From assembly GCF_039538365.1 (NCBI RefSeq), contig NZ_BAABCA010000003.1, forward strand, positions 496,001 through 560,000: a stretch of 64,000 nt of DNA, given 5' to 3'. The DNA comes from Postechiella marina. Lineage in GTDB: Bacteria; Bacteroidota; Bacteroidia; Flavobacteriales; Flavobacteriaceae. The notes below the pieces were generated by a model. The model was not told where the DNA came from. It made no database searches and saw only the letters and a list, made by a program, of their open reading frames with translations. Position 1 is the stretch's first letter. Each line of letters opens with the position of its first letter. The translations under genes were made by a program, and so were the position numbers. Of the stretch, positions 17,201 to 26,231 are shown in pieces.

Positions 17201-19927
17201 CTTGACGACGATGGAGATGGCATACCTAACTTTAGAGATGTTGATAGTGGCGACAACCCTAATAATTTTGCCAACGGTAGTGACATAGATACCACAGAAA
17301 TTTATGCGCATTTAGATGCTGATAATGATGGTGTTTTAGATGATACTATAGATACTGATAATGATGGTATTTTAGATATTTTTGATACCGACAATACTAT
17401 TTACGGTTCTCCAAGAGCATTAAACGATTCGTATACCTTATTTTTTGATGGTAGAAATGATTATGTAGAAGAACCTCCTGTAATAAATGGATGGACAAAC
17501 GCAACCCTTATGTCTTGGGTAAAAGTAGAACCCGGATCTTCTGGCAAACGTGTTATTGCTGGTCAAGACGAAATACAACTTTATATAACTGCAAGTGGTA
17601 ATGCAAGCGCAAGCGCAAATGGCAACACCCTAACATCGTCTGCAGCAATAGCTACTGGTATTTGGGTACATGTTGCAGCTATTTACAATGGCACAACAGG
17701 CAATTTTACCTTATACATAAACGGAGAAGAAGATGGTACAACAACGGTATCTGGTGCATTGCCAGCAGACACCTCTAACTTTACTCTTGGCAGAACACCA
17801 GATACAGATAGCGACTATTTTGAAGGCGAACTAGACGAGGTTAGAGTCTTTACCAAAGCCTTAACCAAAACGGAGCTGGAAAGAATGGTATATCAAGAAT
17901 TAATAACCGCACAACGTGGTGCAGTTATTCCTTTAGATATTTCTACCACCTTAGCTGGAACTCTTTCTAGATACTATAAAATGGACACATATACAGATGA
18001 TATTACAGGCAACAACGCATCTGGAGCAAAACTATACAATATTAAAAATATTTATTTTCAAACGGCGCCTTTACCTTACGAAACCATAGCTGGAGGTAGT
18101 GGCCATTGGAGTAATAAAAATAACTGGAAACATGGAGATGTTTGGGATATTGACGACGAAGCAAATAATAAAGATTGGTCTATCGTGCACTTAAAACACA
18201 GCATAGAAACAGCTAATAGGCATGGTACTTCTGGGTTACTAATAGACGCAAGTGCAGACTTAGAAGTTAATGGAGATTCAGAGCTTTTAAACACTTGGTA
18301 CCTTAACCTTGATGGCGATATAGATTTACAAGGCGAATCGCAATTAGTACAAACAGAAACAAGTATTTTAACAGCTACTAGTAATGGTACTTTAGAGAGA
18401 GACCAGCAAGGTAACTCTAACACTTATTTATATAATTATTGGTCTTCACCTGTTGGCACACCAAACAATAGCACAAATAATAACAGTTATACATTACCAA
18501 ATGTTATTTCTAATGTTCTGTTTTCTTCTTCGGGATTTAATGGTAGCGATTCTCCTGTTACAAATGCAGATTATTGGATATGGAAGTATGCCAATAGATT
18601 AGGAGATACTTATTCTGAATGGCAACACATAAGAAGCACAGGCACCATGCTTACAGGCGAAGGCTTTAGTATGAAAGGGCCAGGCACAGCAACACCCGAA
18701 CAAAACTATGTTTTTAAGGGAAAACCTAATAACGGAGATATAACACTAACTATTGCTGCTGGTAACGACTATTTAATAGGGAACCCTTACCCATCTGCAA
18801 TGGATGCTAATGAGTTTATTTACGATAATATTAGCACAACTGATGGTGGACGAAATACCACAGGAAACGTTATTAATGGGGCTTTATATTTCTGGGATCA
18901 TTTTGCAAAAGACACACATATTTTAAGAGAGTACGAAGGTGGCTACGCAACGTACACCTTAATGGGTGCAGCCCCTGCCATTTCTACCGATACAAGAATT
19001 ACTGCTTCTGGACAAACAGGAACAAAAACGCCAGGGCAGTACATACCTGTAGGACAAGGCTTTTTCGTATCTGCCATTGCAGATGCCTCTTTACCTAATG
19101 CATCAAGCATGACACAACCTATAGATGGAGGTACTATTGTAATTAAAAACAGTCAGCGTATTTTTAAAACAGAAGCATCAGACCCTTCACTTTTTCTTAA
19201 ATCGAATTCTAAAAAAACTAAAACAGCTTCTACAAAAGCCAATACAGATATAAGAGAAAAAATCAGATTAAAATTTAATTCACCTAAGGGCTATCATCGC
19301 CAATTACTTGTTGGTGTAGATTCTTTAGCAACAAAAAACTACGATTTAGGTTACGAAGCTTTATTAAATGAAGAAAACAGCGAAGATATGTATTGGATGC
19401 TTAACGACTCTCAACTTATTATTCAGGCTGTAAATAATTTTGATAAAACGCAAACTCTTCCGCTTGGCGTAAAAACAAAAGAAGGTGGTTTTATTGAGAT
19501 TGAAATTGATGAGTTAGAAAATATTTTAGACGAAACAGAAATCTATTTAAAAGATAATTTAAACAATGTTTATCATAATTTAAAAACATCAAAATATATT
19601 ACAAGTGTAGCTTCTAACGAAGTGCATGATAGATTTGAAATTGTTTTTTCTGAGAATAACGAATTATCGAATACAGATATTAAATTAAATACCGACATTG
19701 CAATTTACTATAACAACACTTTAAAAACTATCGAGATTTCTAACGAAAAAAATCATGATATAAAAAGTATTGAAGTTATTAATATGCTTGGTCAAAAATT
19801 GTTAAATAAAGCTATTAATTCTTCTAAAAGTAAAATAAGCACACCAGCAAACATAAATTCTGGGGCTTATATTTTTAAAATTAAAACATTAAATTCAACC
19901 ATAAATAAAAAGTCTTTAATTAACTAA
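14258..19927 (+). CDS. Giant T9SS-secreted adhesin-like protein (GEVED, TSP3, LamG)
   Basis: This 1889-residue secreted protein has a signal peptide ending ANA-Q at residue 24. Domains in order are: GEVED (about 25-170), a cadherin/Ig-like domain (172-267), a second GEVED (269-420), a choice-of-anchor-D-like domain (421-550), a first thrombospondin type 3 calcium-binding DxDxDGxxD block from about 555, a beta-rich segment, a second TSP3 array (about 804-1047), a LamG/concanavalin-like domain (about 1061-1211) and a T9SS type A sorting domain (about 1811-1889, with INMLGQKLL and SGAYIFKI). The composition suggests calcium-stabilised surface adhesion or glycan binding; no catalytic site is recognisable. 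The next T9SS gene starts 17 nt downstream. The molecular target is unknown. Confidence 0.9.
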   Translation: MKLKFNLLIICFAFGLFFNMANAQYCSSSFHNPSQHYISNVNVGTLNNTTTYGASSYSDYTSISTDLTIGNTYTITISSARVDSWRAAGYGIWIDYNGDGDFYDANEEVWSFGTSTVSPQSTSFSVPGNAITGATRMRVSMVNWYTPDPCAVDTNTNNYGEIEDYTINILPPVNPVPADDDLLVTQNSNTGANNQIDVSLNDNIGTDGGDSDNFSLNTTASNGTVTEVSDGVFEYVPNANFFGTDSFTYSICDALNHCATATVNVIVNWAACKPTSNSKGDRYITNVSLVGESTSINNTSGDDGGYANYTDGTAADLYLGSSYNVTVSTGGDTNTAGWAAYIDFNQNGNFNDPGEKIYDTQGTEAYSPFASQNFTVPFSASLGFTVMRIGVRRYYSSGESCGTTSGQAEEFEDYKLNLSINPTSPAEIDIKGNGNNITDGSTTTYVNNNTDFGVYDIYSTIPSQKTYRITNNGGTDLILIGGSPVTLTGSSDFSISSQPTSTTLASGEFTFFSIEFSPTAPIIGQRIATVSIANNDPDENPYTFTIEGYGEQTFPDTDGDGIPDNVDLDDDNDGLPDQYEQVSCVSNPIANTTDVVFLFEDFETGTNRGTIDGVTYCWEDGSGSCNSSPDLNDGEYVVYYKATNNDGTNQTPNGEVASWADGLWYPGLDHTPNDTNGRMAMFNADYDPGIFYEKTIVGVSAGVDITYGFSAINLDRANAPGIATRERPSVLIEILDPTGTVITSSSTGLIAPTTDYVTGDWVDVSATFNTQYTQFTVRLINQSPGGLGNDLAIDDIFVQQTLCDLDGDGVEDAIDLDNDNDGIPNVVELQLPDTDKDATVNNDTGANTWVDINNNGLLDLYDHQDAAGNNPGDVGFTSSVGVPIDLTDPKYDTDGDGVTDYLDLDSDNDGIFDAVEYDNRGDIDINGDGNGDGLDRQLYDSNGIAIPDDGFDGDGILSPADGNDLDADDNDHGTNNAYPTPLDDDGDGIPNFRDVDSGDNPNNFANGSDIDTTEIYAHLDADNDGVLDDTIDTDNDGILDIFDTDNTIYGSPRALNDSYTLFFDGRNDYVEEPPVINGWTNATLMSWVKVEPGSSGKRVIAGQDEIQLYITASGNASASANGNTLTSSAAIATGIWVHVAAIYNGTTGNFTLYINGEEDGTTTVSGALPADTSNFTLGRTPDTDSDYFEGELDEVRVFTKALTKTELERMVYQELITAQRGAVIPLDISTTLAGTLSRYYKMDTYTDDITGNNASGAKLYNIKNIYFQTAPLPYETIAGGSGHWSNKNNWKHGDVWDIDDEANNKDWSIVHLKHSIETANRHGTSGLLIDASADLEVNGDSELLNTWYLNLDGDIDLQGESQLVQTETSILTATSNGTLERDQQGNSNTYLYNYWSSPVGTPNNSTNNNSYTLPNVISNVLFSSSGFNGSDSPVTNADYWIWKYANRLGDTYSEWQHIRSTGTMLTGEGFSMKGPGTATPEQNYVFKGKPNNGDITLTIAAGNDYLIGNPYPSAMDANEFIYDNISTTDGGRNTTGNVINGALYFWDHFAKDTHILREYEGGYATYTLMGAAPAISTDTRITASGQTGTKTPGQYIPVGQGFFVSAIADASLPNASSMTQPIDGGTIVIKNSQRIFKTEASDPSLFLKSNSKKTKTASTKANTDIREKIRLKFNSPKGYHRQLLVGVDSLATKNYDLGYEALLNEENSEDMYWMLNDSQLIIQAVNNFDKTQTLPLGVKTKEGGFIEIEIDELENILDETEIYLKDNLNNVYHNLKTSKYITSVASNEVHDRFEIVFSENNELSNTDIKLNTDIAIYYNNTLKTIEISNEKNHDIKSIEVINMLGQKLLNKAINSSKSKISTPANINSGAYIFKIKTLNSTINKKSLIN

Positions 19928-19943
19928 CCACTAACCAACCCGC

Positions 19944-22919
19944 ATGACTATTACTAAAAAACTACTATTAGCAGTAACAGCCTGTTTATGTTTTTATTTT
20001 TCTGAAGCACAAACATCTCCAATGCAACCGCTATCCTCTTCTACAACACACGGATCGGATTGGACAACAACAAATTTAACTCCAGACCAAGCTCTAAACT
20101 TTCCTTGGGAAATTACTTATGGCCCTGACAATAAGTTATGGATTACCGAACGTGTAGGAGAAAAAATAATACGAGTAAGTACAGCTGGAACTCAAAACAC
20201 AGGAGATATAGAAACGTTAATAGATTTAAGCGCTAAAATAGAAAACTCTAAACAAGGCGGATTAATGGGCATGGCTATTCATCCAGATTTGTTTAATAAT
20301 TTAAACACAGCAAATAATTATGTTTATGCTGCGTATACTTATAATGATGGAGCAGGACTTCAATTAAGGATTGTTAGATTATTATATAATCACGCTCAAA
20401 ATATATTAGAAGAAGACACATCTCTTGACGCAAATGGCACCATAATAGAAGGTTTACCTGGTAGTGAAGACCATAATTCTGGACGATTAATTATAGGTCC
20501 AGATTTAAAGCTATACTACACTATAGGAGACCAAGGAGCCAATCAATTTACCTATTCTTGTAATCCTATATTGTCTCAGGTATTGCCAACATCTCCCACA
20601 GATTACAGCAACTACCCAGGAAAAACATTACGCTTAAACCTAGATGGTTCTATTCCATCAGACAATCCAGTACTTAATAATGTACAAAGCCATGTTTTCT
20701 CCTACGGGCATAGAAATGCCCAAGGCATTATTTTTGGACAAGATGGTACTTTATACAACTCTGAACACGGAGCAAAAGTTGACGACGAAATAAATATTGT
20801 TAGTTCTGGTAAAAATTACGGTTGGCCAGAAATTGCTGGTTATTATGATAATTTAGCTTATACATATTGTAATTGGTCTTCTTTAGGCGGTGCTTGTGAT
20901 GCTAATAATTTTAGCGACCACAATTGCCCAAGCGGTGCAGATACAAAAACAGAATACCAATCTTACCCTACACTAGCAGATGTACCTAGTAACTTTGCAC
21001 CTCCAATAGGTACTTATGGAGGTACAGTAGACACCGATCCGCCTGGAGGTTGGTTTTCATGGCCTTCTGTAGCACCCTCTAGTATAGATATTCATGAGGC
21101 AAATAATATACCTGGTTGGGGAAGATCTTTATTAGTTTCAACCTTAAAAAAAGGAACGATATACCGCGCAAAGTTAACTCCTAAAGGCAATGATATTGTT
21201 GGAGACGATGACGAAAGTACCATTGATGGATATGAAGAATTTCATTCATCTAACGATAGGTATAGAGACATAGCTATATCTCCTGACGGACTTACCATTT
21301 ATGCGGTTACAGATAACAGTGGTGGTACTTCTGGTCCATCGTCTGGAAGTGGTGTATCAATAGAAAACGGAGGAACAATTGTTAAAATAGAATATGTAGG
21401 GGCGCAAGTTACCAATCCGCCAGTTGCAAATTGTCAAGATATTACCGTAACCTTAGATGCAGATGGCAACGCAACTATTTTAGCAGAAGATATTGATAAT
21501 GGCTCTACCGGAGGAACCGCAGGAATAAACAATATAGTTATAGACCAAGATACTTTTAACTGTACACACATTGGTACGCAAACCGTTTGGCTAACCGTTA
21601 CAGATAATAATGGTAACGAAAGCAGATGCAACTCTACAGTTACTATACAAGCAAATGCAAACCCTAATCCTTTTACTGCCCCTACTTTAGATGCTATTGT
21701 GAGCAATTGCCCTATTACAGTTACTGCACCAACATTACTTAATAATGCCTGTATAGAAGTTACAGCAACCACAACAGATCAGGTTACTTATAACCCTGGA
21801 GAAAGCGGAACGATTACTTGGTCTTTTGATGATGGAACAAACTCTGACACAACTACACAAGACGTTATGGTAAATACCCTAGACACTCCATCGAACATCG
21901 CTGTAACACCAGGAGCAACAACATCTTACTTAGTTTGGGACAATATAGACGATGTTAGTTTTGAAGTTAGATATAGAGAAACAGGAAACTTTACTTGGTT
22001 AACCGAAACAACAAACGCTAATAGCTTAACACTTGCTGGGCTAAACACTTCTACAACATACGAGTATCAATTACGAAGCGACTGCGGTACGTTTCAATCT
22101 AGCTATACAGCTTTAGATACGTTTATGACTACTAATATTACTTACACAAAACCAACAGTTTCTTATTATCCTGATAATTTCTACATTAGTAATCTAAAAT
22201 TAAAAAACAGTAGTAATATTGAAATTTTAAATAATTCGTCTGATGAAAATGATGATATAAATGGATATTCTGATCATACTACAGGAGAAACCATCCCTGA
22301 TTTAAAAGCTGGCGATAATTTTAATATTGATATTACACTAGTAAATACACACGAATGGAACAAAACCACGGGACATTCTGTTTGGATTGACTACAATCAA
22401 GATGGAGATTTTCTAGATAACAATGAGCGCGTCTGGGGTACAACTGCTGGCAATGATTTATTTGATCATGGTGTTGTAGCGCAAGGCTCTTTTACAGTCC
22501 CTAGTGAAACACTAGTTACATTAGGAAACACACGCATGCGAATTGCTTCTAGAACATACTACACCCCTGAAAACTCTATTGAAATGGCGTTTGATAATAA
22601 CAACGGTGGTGAGTATGAAGACTATATGGTAAATATAACTGGAGAGCCTTTATCACTTTCTAAATATTCTGTTTCAGAATTTAAAGTATACCCTAACCCT
22701 GTAAAAGATGCATTAACAATACAACTACCACCTAATTACAACATAAAAGGACTTAAAGCTGAGCTTTATGACATACAAGGTCGAGTTATAACTCAAAAAA
22801 ACATAATAAACACTTACACAACAGTTGAAAACTTAAATAACTTAAACAAAGGTGTTTACTTTATTAAATTTAAAAATGATAAAGGTATATTAGGTACTAA
22901 AAAGCTAATAAAACTATAA
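19944..22919 (+). CDS. T9SS-secreted glucose/sorbosone dehydrogenase-like protein
   Basis: This 991-residue protein has a signal peptide ending SEAQ at residue 23. Residues about 45-485 form a six-bladed-propeller domain of the glucose/sorbosone dehydrogenase (soluble PQQ) family: PWEITYGPDNKLWITER, LMGMAIHPD, DHNSGRLIIGPD, YGHRNAQGI and NSEHGAKVDDEIN with GKNYGWPE. These proteins oxidise sugars with PQQ and calcium. A HYR-like domain (492-572), a fibronectin III-like domain (about 647-725), a GEVED domain (735-905) and a T9SS sorting domain (908-991, KVYPNPVKD and LYDIQGRV) follow. It shares the GEVED module with its upstream partner and is almost certainly co-transcribed. Whether the enzyme is active, and on which sugar, is not visible. 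Confidence 0.92.
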   Translation: MTITKKLLLAVTACLCFYFSEAQTSPMQPLSSSTTHGSDWTTTNLTPDQALNFPWEITYGPDNKLWITERVGEKIIRVSTAGTQNTGDIETLIDLSAKIENSKQGGLMGMAIHPDLFNNLNTANNYVYAAYTYNDGAGLQLRIVRLLYNHAQNILEEDTSLDANGTIIEGLPGSEDHNSGRLIIGPDLKLYYTIGDQGANQFTYSCNPILSQVLPTSPTDYSNYPGKTLRLNLDGSIPSDNPVLNNVQSHVFSYGHRNAQGIIFGQDGTLYNSEHGAKVDDEINIVSSGKNYGWPEIAGYYDNLAYTYCNWSSLGGACDANNFSDHNCPSGADTKTEYQSYPTLADVPSNFAPPIGTYGGTVDTDPPGGWFSWPSVAPSSIDIHEANNIPGWGRSLLVSTLKKGTIYRAKLTPKGNDIVGDDDESTIDGYEEFHSSNDRYRDIAISPDGLTIYAVTDNSGGTSGPSSGSGVSIENGGTIVKIEYVGAQVTNPPVANCQDITVTLDADGNATILAEDIDNGSTGGTAGINNIVIDQDTFNCTHIGTQTVWLTVTDNNGNESRCNSTVTIQANANPNPFTAPTLDAIVSNCPITVTAPTLLNNACIEVTATTTDQVTYNPGESGTITWSFDDGTNSDTTTQDVMVNTLDTPSNIAVTPGATTSYLVWDNIDDVSFEVRYRETGNFTWLTETTNANSLTLAGLNTSTTYEYQLRSDCGTFQSSYTALDTFMTTNITYTKPTVSYYPDNFYISNLKLKNSSNIEILNNSSDENDDINGYSDHTTGETIPDLKAGDNFNIDITLVNTHEWNKTTGHSVWIDYNQDGDFLDNNERVWGTTAGNDLFDHGVVAQGSFTVPSETLVTLGNTRMRIASRTYYTPENSIEMAFDNNNGGEYEDYMVNITGEPLSLSKYSVSEFKVYPNPVKDALTIQLPPNYNIKGLKAELYDIQGRVITQKNIINTYTTVENLNNLNKGVYFIKFKNDKGILGTKKLIKL

Positions 22920-22940
22920 TAGTTATTAATTAAAATTTAC

Positions 22941-22982
22941 AAAAAAAGCCTAAAACAGTATAAATGTTCTAGGCTTTTTTTT
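22941..22982. terminator. Bidirectional terminator
   Basis: AAAAAAAGCCTA (22941-22952) pairs with TAGGC plus a T8 run ending at 22982, with an inner ACA/TGT. It sits between the convergent T9SS operon and the EEP gene and has A/T tracts suited to both directions. Confidence 0.88.
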
Positions 22983-23000
22983 GTAATTATTTTAATTGTG

Positions 23001-23873
23001 TTACTGCTTTATAAAAGCTCGTAACATACTATGGTCTGATTTTAATGTATTTATTTTTTCGGTTTTTAATATTTCTAAATCTTTAGACACCCAAATATGG
23101 TCTAGAGAAAGTAGCGGTATATTATTAGGCCAAGTTTCTACAAAACCATTTCCCTTTTTTAAAAAAGCATGATTAAAGTCTTGCTTAAATCGCCTAAGAA
23201 AAAAAGACTCTAAGGGCACATTAAAATCGCCTAAAACAATAGCATTTGTTGTTTTATTTATTTCTGGATTTGCAAAATTAAACTCCCATGATTTTGGTAC
23301 ATCATAGCTACCCATCATATCTACAGCAAAAAAATGGACTCCAGATGTTTTAAAATGAACAACTGTAGAGTTGTGATTAGAACTTCCTTCTTTTATAATT
23401 TGCATTGGAGTTTTAGAAAAAATTTGCAATTCTTTCTTCGATTTGTAAAAATAATAATCTGGGTATTTTTTATGTAAATCATTAAAGTTATTACCCTTTG
23501 TTTCGGTTAAAACCATAACGTCTGGTATTTTTTCAAGATCTAGAAAAACATCCTCAAAACTATTTTCTCTTGAAGCGTTCCAAAACACAACTTCCAAATC
23601 TGTTTCTTTTATTTCAGAATCAAAACTAATTCTAAAGCTTCTACTTAACCAGACCAAACAAAGCAAAGCAGCTAGCATTAAATTATATTTTTTTAGTTTT
23701 CCAAGAAAAATAGACAATACCAATACTATAGCAATAATAACTGGTAACGGAAATAAATAAAAATATATAGATATATAATGATTATACTCTTTTACAAAAA
23801 AATGTAATGTGAGTAATGCTGCAATAATTAAAATATTTGCAAATAAATAAAGCGCCTTAATTATTTTTATCAT
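23001..23873 (-). CDS. Endonuclease/exonuclease/phosphatase-family membrane protein
   Basis: This 290-residue protein has about three N-terminal hydrophobic segments (residues 1-90) and a C-terminal endonuclease/exonuclease/phosphatase fold. DVMVLTETKG carries the metal-binding Glu, VLGDFNVP the Asp/Asn pair, and a terminal SLDHIWVS/SDHSMLRA block the catalytic His. The start chosen is the ATG at 23871-23873, which overlaps the TAA of the upstream gene by one base (TAATG). A longer reading adds only 11 residues inside that gene. The overlap implies translational coupling to the YCII-like lipoprotein gene. The active site probably faces the periplasm; the substrate (nucleic acid, lipid or sugar phosphate) cannot be told from sequence. 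Confidence 0.85.
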   Translation of the reverse strand: MIKIIKALYLFANILIIAALLTLHFFVKEYNHYISIYFYLFPLPVIIAIVLVLSIFLGKLKKYNLMLAALLCLVWLSRSFRISFDSEIKETDLEVVFWNASRENSFEDVFLDLEKIPDVMVLTETKGNNFNDLHKKYPDYYFYKSKKELQIFSKTPMQIIKEGSSNHNSTVVHFKTSGVHFFAVDMMGSYDVPKSWEFNFANPEINKTTNAIVLGDFNVPLESFFLRRFKQDFNHAFLKKGNGFVETWPNNIPLLSLDHIWVSKDLEILKTEKINTLKSDHSMLRAFIKQ

Positions 23874-24430
23874 TAGCGTAACGAGAAACCTTTTGCTGCC
23901 CACCATGGGTGAATTTCTATTACCAATCGACCTGCCTTTACCATAGGGTCAGAATTTGCTAAACTATCTGCCATTTTCAAACTCGGTACATTATAGATTG
24001 TAACACCTCTAATATTGCCATCGTCACCAAAAGGTCCAGAAATATCTGCATACCCTAATTCGTACATTTTACCTAAATGCGCTAAGTGCTCCTTTTGCAA
24101 ATCCGTAGCTTCTTCTTCGTTTTGACCACGAATAGGTCCTTTTTTTAAAAAAGCCATAAAATATTGTTGCATAATAATAGTGTCTTTAGTTCTCTTATCC
24201 ACATAATGGAAAGTACTATATCCTTTAGCTTTAAGATCGCTTATTATTGCTTTAGCAGATTTTTTAACTGTAACATTTTCGTCTTGTTTAACAACCAATG
24301 TATCTATCTCTTTTTTAATAACCTTAGCAGATGATTCAATAGTAGTCTTATCAATCTTAACAGGTTTAGCATCCTCTTTACAAGCAAAATTCATTAAAAT
24401 TAAGAACACAAAAAAAACATAATTTTTCAT
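23873..24430 (-). CDS. YCII-domain lipoprotein
   Basis: This 185-residue protein has a lipoprotein signal peptide (MKNYVFFVFLILMNFACK). A charged linker rich in Lys and Val follows, then a YCII-related domain in the C-terminal half (FMAFLKKGPIRG; LAHLGKMYELGYADISGPFG; DPMVKAGRLVIEIHPWW). YCII domains have a ferredoxin-like fold with a conserved His/Asp pair and a mostly unknown role. I start at the ATG at 24428-24430 because it gives a clean signal peptide and leaves the CYTH gene intact; a start 7 codons upstream would overlap that gene. The stop is coupled to the EEP gene. Envelope location is inferred from the lipobox. Confidence 0.8.
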   Translation of the reverse strand: MKNYVFFVFLILMNFACKEDAKPVKIDKTTIESSAKVIKKEIDTLVVKQDENVTVKKSAKAIISDLKAKGYSTFHYVDKRTKDTIIMQQYFMAFLKKGPIRGQNEEEATDLQKEHLAHLGKMYELGYADISGPFGDDGNIRGVTIYNVPSLKMADSLANSDPMVKAGRLVIEIHPWWAAKGFSLR

Positions 24431-24441
24431 AATAAAAGTAT

Positions 24442-24912
24442 TTAATTCCAAGTATTATAAGGCGCTTTGCTTAGCAAAGAATTATAATACTTTATTTGCC
24501 CGGTAACTTCTTGGCCCAACCAACTAGGTTTTACAAACGTTTCGTTTTCATTATTTAATTCTACTTCGGCAACTATCAACCCCTTATTATCTCCAAAAAA
24601 CTCATCAATTTCAAAAATATGTTGTCCTACTTTTACCTCGTACCGTATCTTTTCTATAACGCCTTTTTCGCATAATTGCAATAAGGCTTTAGCCTCTTCT
24701 ATCTTAATTTCTTTTTCCCATTCAAAACGTGATAAACCATTGCTTGTAGATTTTCCTTTTACTGTTAAAAAACCTTTTTCCCCTTTTACACGTACTCTAA
24801 CAGTACGCTCTTTATGTGTATTTAAAAACCCCTGAATAATTTCGGTATGCTTAAAAGCATCTGTTTTAAAACCTTCAGATTTAACTAAAAATTTACGTTC
24901 TATTTCTACCAT
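24442..24912 (-). CDS. CYTH-domain triphosphate tunnel metalloenzyme
   Basis: This 156-residue protein begins MVEIERKFLVKS, the ExExK signature of CYTH/triphosphate tunnel enzymes. Alternating charged strands follow (RVRVKGEKGFLTVKGKS, RFEWEKEI, IRYEVKVGQHIFEIDEF, GLIVAEVEL), forming the eight-stranded tunnel with inward Glu, Arg and Lys residues. Bacterial single-domain members usually hydrolyse inorganic triphosphate; a few relatives are class IV adenylate cyclases. The length fits the short bacterial form. It is the first gene of the CYTH-YCII-EEP cluster and diverges from dinB across 84 bp. Confidence 0.88.
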   Translation of the reverse strand: MVEIERKFLVKSEGFKTDAFKHTEIIQGFLNTHKERTVRVRVKGEKGFLTVKGKSTSNGLSRFEWEKEIKIEEAKALLQLCEKGVIEKIRYEVKVGQHIFEIDEFFGDNKGLIVAEVELNNENETFVKPSWLGQEVTGQIKYYNSLLSKAPYNTWN

Positions 24913-24996
24913 TTATCTTTTATCTAATTTATAATAAAACACGTTTCAAATAAATCTTTTATTAAAAATAAGCTATTTAATGTCTAAATTTACACT

Positions 24997-26094
24997 ATGT
25001 CTAACGATTTACCAATTAGAAAAATTATTCATATCGATATGGATGCGTTTTACGCCTCTGTAGAGCAAATGGATAATCCAGATTTAAAAGGTAAAGCCAT
25101 TGCTGTTGGAGGTGGCGAAAAACGCGGTGTAATTAGTGCAGCAAGTTACGAAGCTAGAAAATTTGGAGTAAAAAGTGCCATGTCTGGAAATTTAGCAGTA
25201 AAACTTTGCCCAGATCTTATTTTTGTTAAACCACGTTTTAATCGTTATAAAGAAATTTCTAAAAAAATTAGAGATATATTTTATGATTACACAGATTTGG
25301 TTGAACCACTTTCGCTAGACGAAGCCTATTTAGATGTTACAGAAAATAAGAAAGGGAACCCTAGCGCCTCTTTAATTGCTAAAGAGATAAGAGATCGTAT
25401 TTTTAACGAAATTGGATTAACAGCCTCTGCAGGTATCTCTATTAACAAATTTGTTGCCAAAATAGCAAGTGATTATAACAAACCTAATGGGCAAAAAATT
25501 GTAAATCCGGGAGAGGTTATCGAATTTCTTGAAGCTTTAGATATTAGAAAATTTTATGGTGTAGGTAAAGTTACTGCAGAAAAAATGTACCAAAAAGGTA
25601 TTTTTACGGGTAAAGACTTAAAAGAAAAATCTATTGAATATTTAGATAAAAATTTTGGAAAATCTGGTCGTTACTATTATTACATTGTAAGAGGTATACA
25701 TAACAGCGAAGTAAAACCAAATAGAATTAGAAAAAGTTTAGCAGCAGAGCGTACATTTAGAGAAAACTTATCGAGCGAAATTTTTATGCTCGAAAAATTA
25801 GAGCATATTGCAGAAGAAGTTTCTCGCCGATTAAACAAAAGCAAAGTAGCAGGGAAAACAGTAACTTTAAAGATAAAATACAGCGATTTTACTTTGCAAA
25901 CACGAAGCAAAACTTTGCCTTATTTTTTAAGTGACAAAAGTATTATTCTAGAAACCGCTAAAGATTTATTGTATCAAGAACGCTTGAGTAACTCGGTACG
26001 TTTACTAGGCATTTCTTTGTCTAATTTAAATACAGAAACTAAGAAAAAACCAGAACAAAAAAGTGTAAGCGTTCAACTTAGCTTTAAATTTTAG
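24997..26094 (+). CDS. dinB: DNA polymerase IV (Y family)
   Basis: This 365-residue translesion polymerase has HIDMDAFYASVE with metal ligands Asp14 and Asp16, and SLDEAYLDVT with Asp108 and Glu109. A helix-hairpin-helix (FYGVGKVTAEKMYQKGI) and a C-terminal little-finger domain follow. The end, KSVSVQLSFKF, looks like a C-terminal beta-clamp-binding peptide. It extends primers past lesions at low fidelity. A TAAATTTA box ends four nucleotides before the ATG, so the mRNA may be leaderless. No LexA-type palindrome stands out in the short upstream region. Confidence 0.97.
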   Translation: MSNDLPIRKIIHIDMDAFYASVEQMDNPDLKGKAIAVGGGEKRGVISAASYEARKFGVKSAMSGNLAVKLCPDLIFVKPRFNRYKEISKKIRDIFYDYTDLVEPLSLDEAYLDVTENKKGNPSASLIAKEIRDRIFNEIGLTASAGISINKFVAKIASDYNKPNGQKIVNPGEVIEFLEALDIRKFYGVGKVTAEKMYQKGIFTGKDLKEKSIEYLDKNFGKSGRYYYYIVRGIHNSEVKPNRIRKSLAAERTFRENLSSEIFMLEKLEHIAEEVSRRLNKSKVAGKTVTLKIKYSDFTLQTRSKTLPYFLSDKSIILETAKDLLYQERLSNSVRLLGISLSNLNTETKKKPEQKSVSVQLSFKF

Positions 26095-26137
26095 GTCTTT
26101 AGCAATTATAATACATTTAATTAAAACTATTTTAAAT

Positions 26138-26165
26138 AAAAATGCTGCCAAATGGCAGCATTTTT
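26138..26165. terminator. Bidirectional terminator between dinB and pyk
   Basis: Perfect 13-bp arms, AAAAATGCTGCCA and TGGCAGCATTTTT, have a 2-nt loop. It serves the convergent dinB and pyk genes. Confidence 0.92.
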
Positions 26166-26231
26166 ATTTATATAAAGTGATCTTAAAACTAAGCTCAAGA
26201 TAATAATTTAAGCGTAATAGGTAAGTAAGGC

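Noticed and set aside
15900..17400. Repeated GATGGCGATGG-like sequence that could look like a tandem repeat or CRISPR
   Set aside because: It encodes TSP3-type DxDxDG calcium-binding repeats in frame, with no uniform repeat-spacer structure.
23874..23906. Longer start for the EEP-family protein
   Set aside because: The extra 11 residues lie inside the upstream gene, while the ATG at 23871-23873 gives a one-base TAATG coupling.
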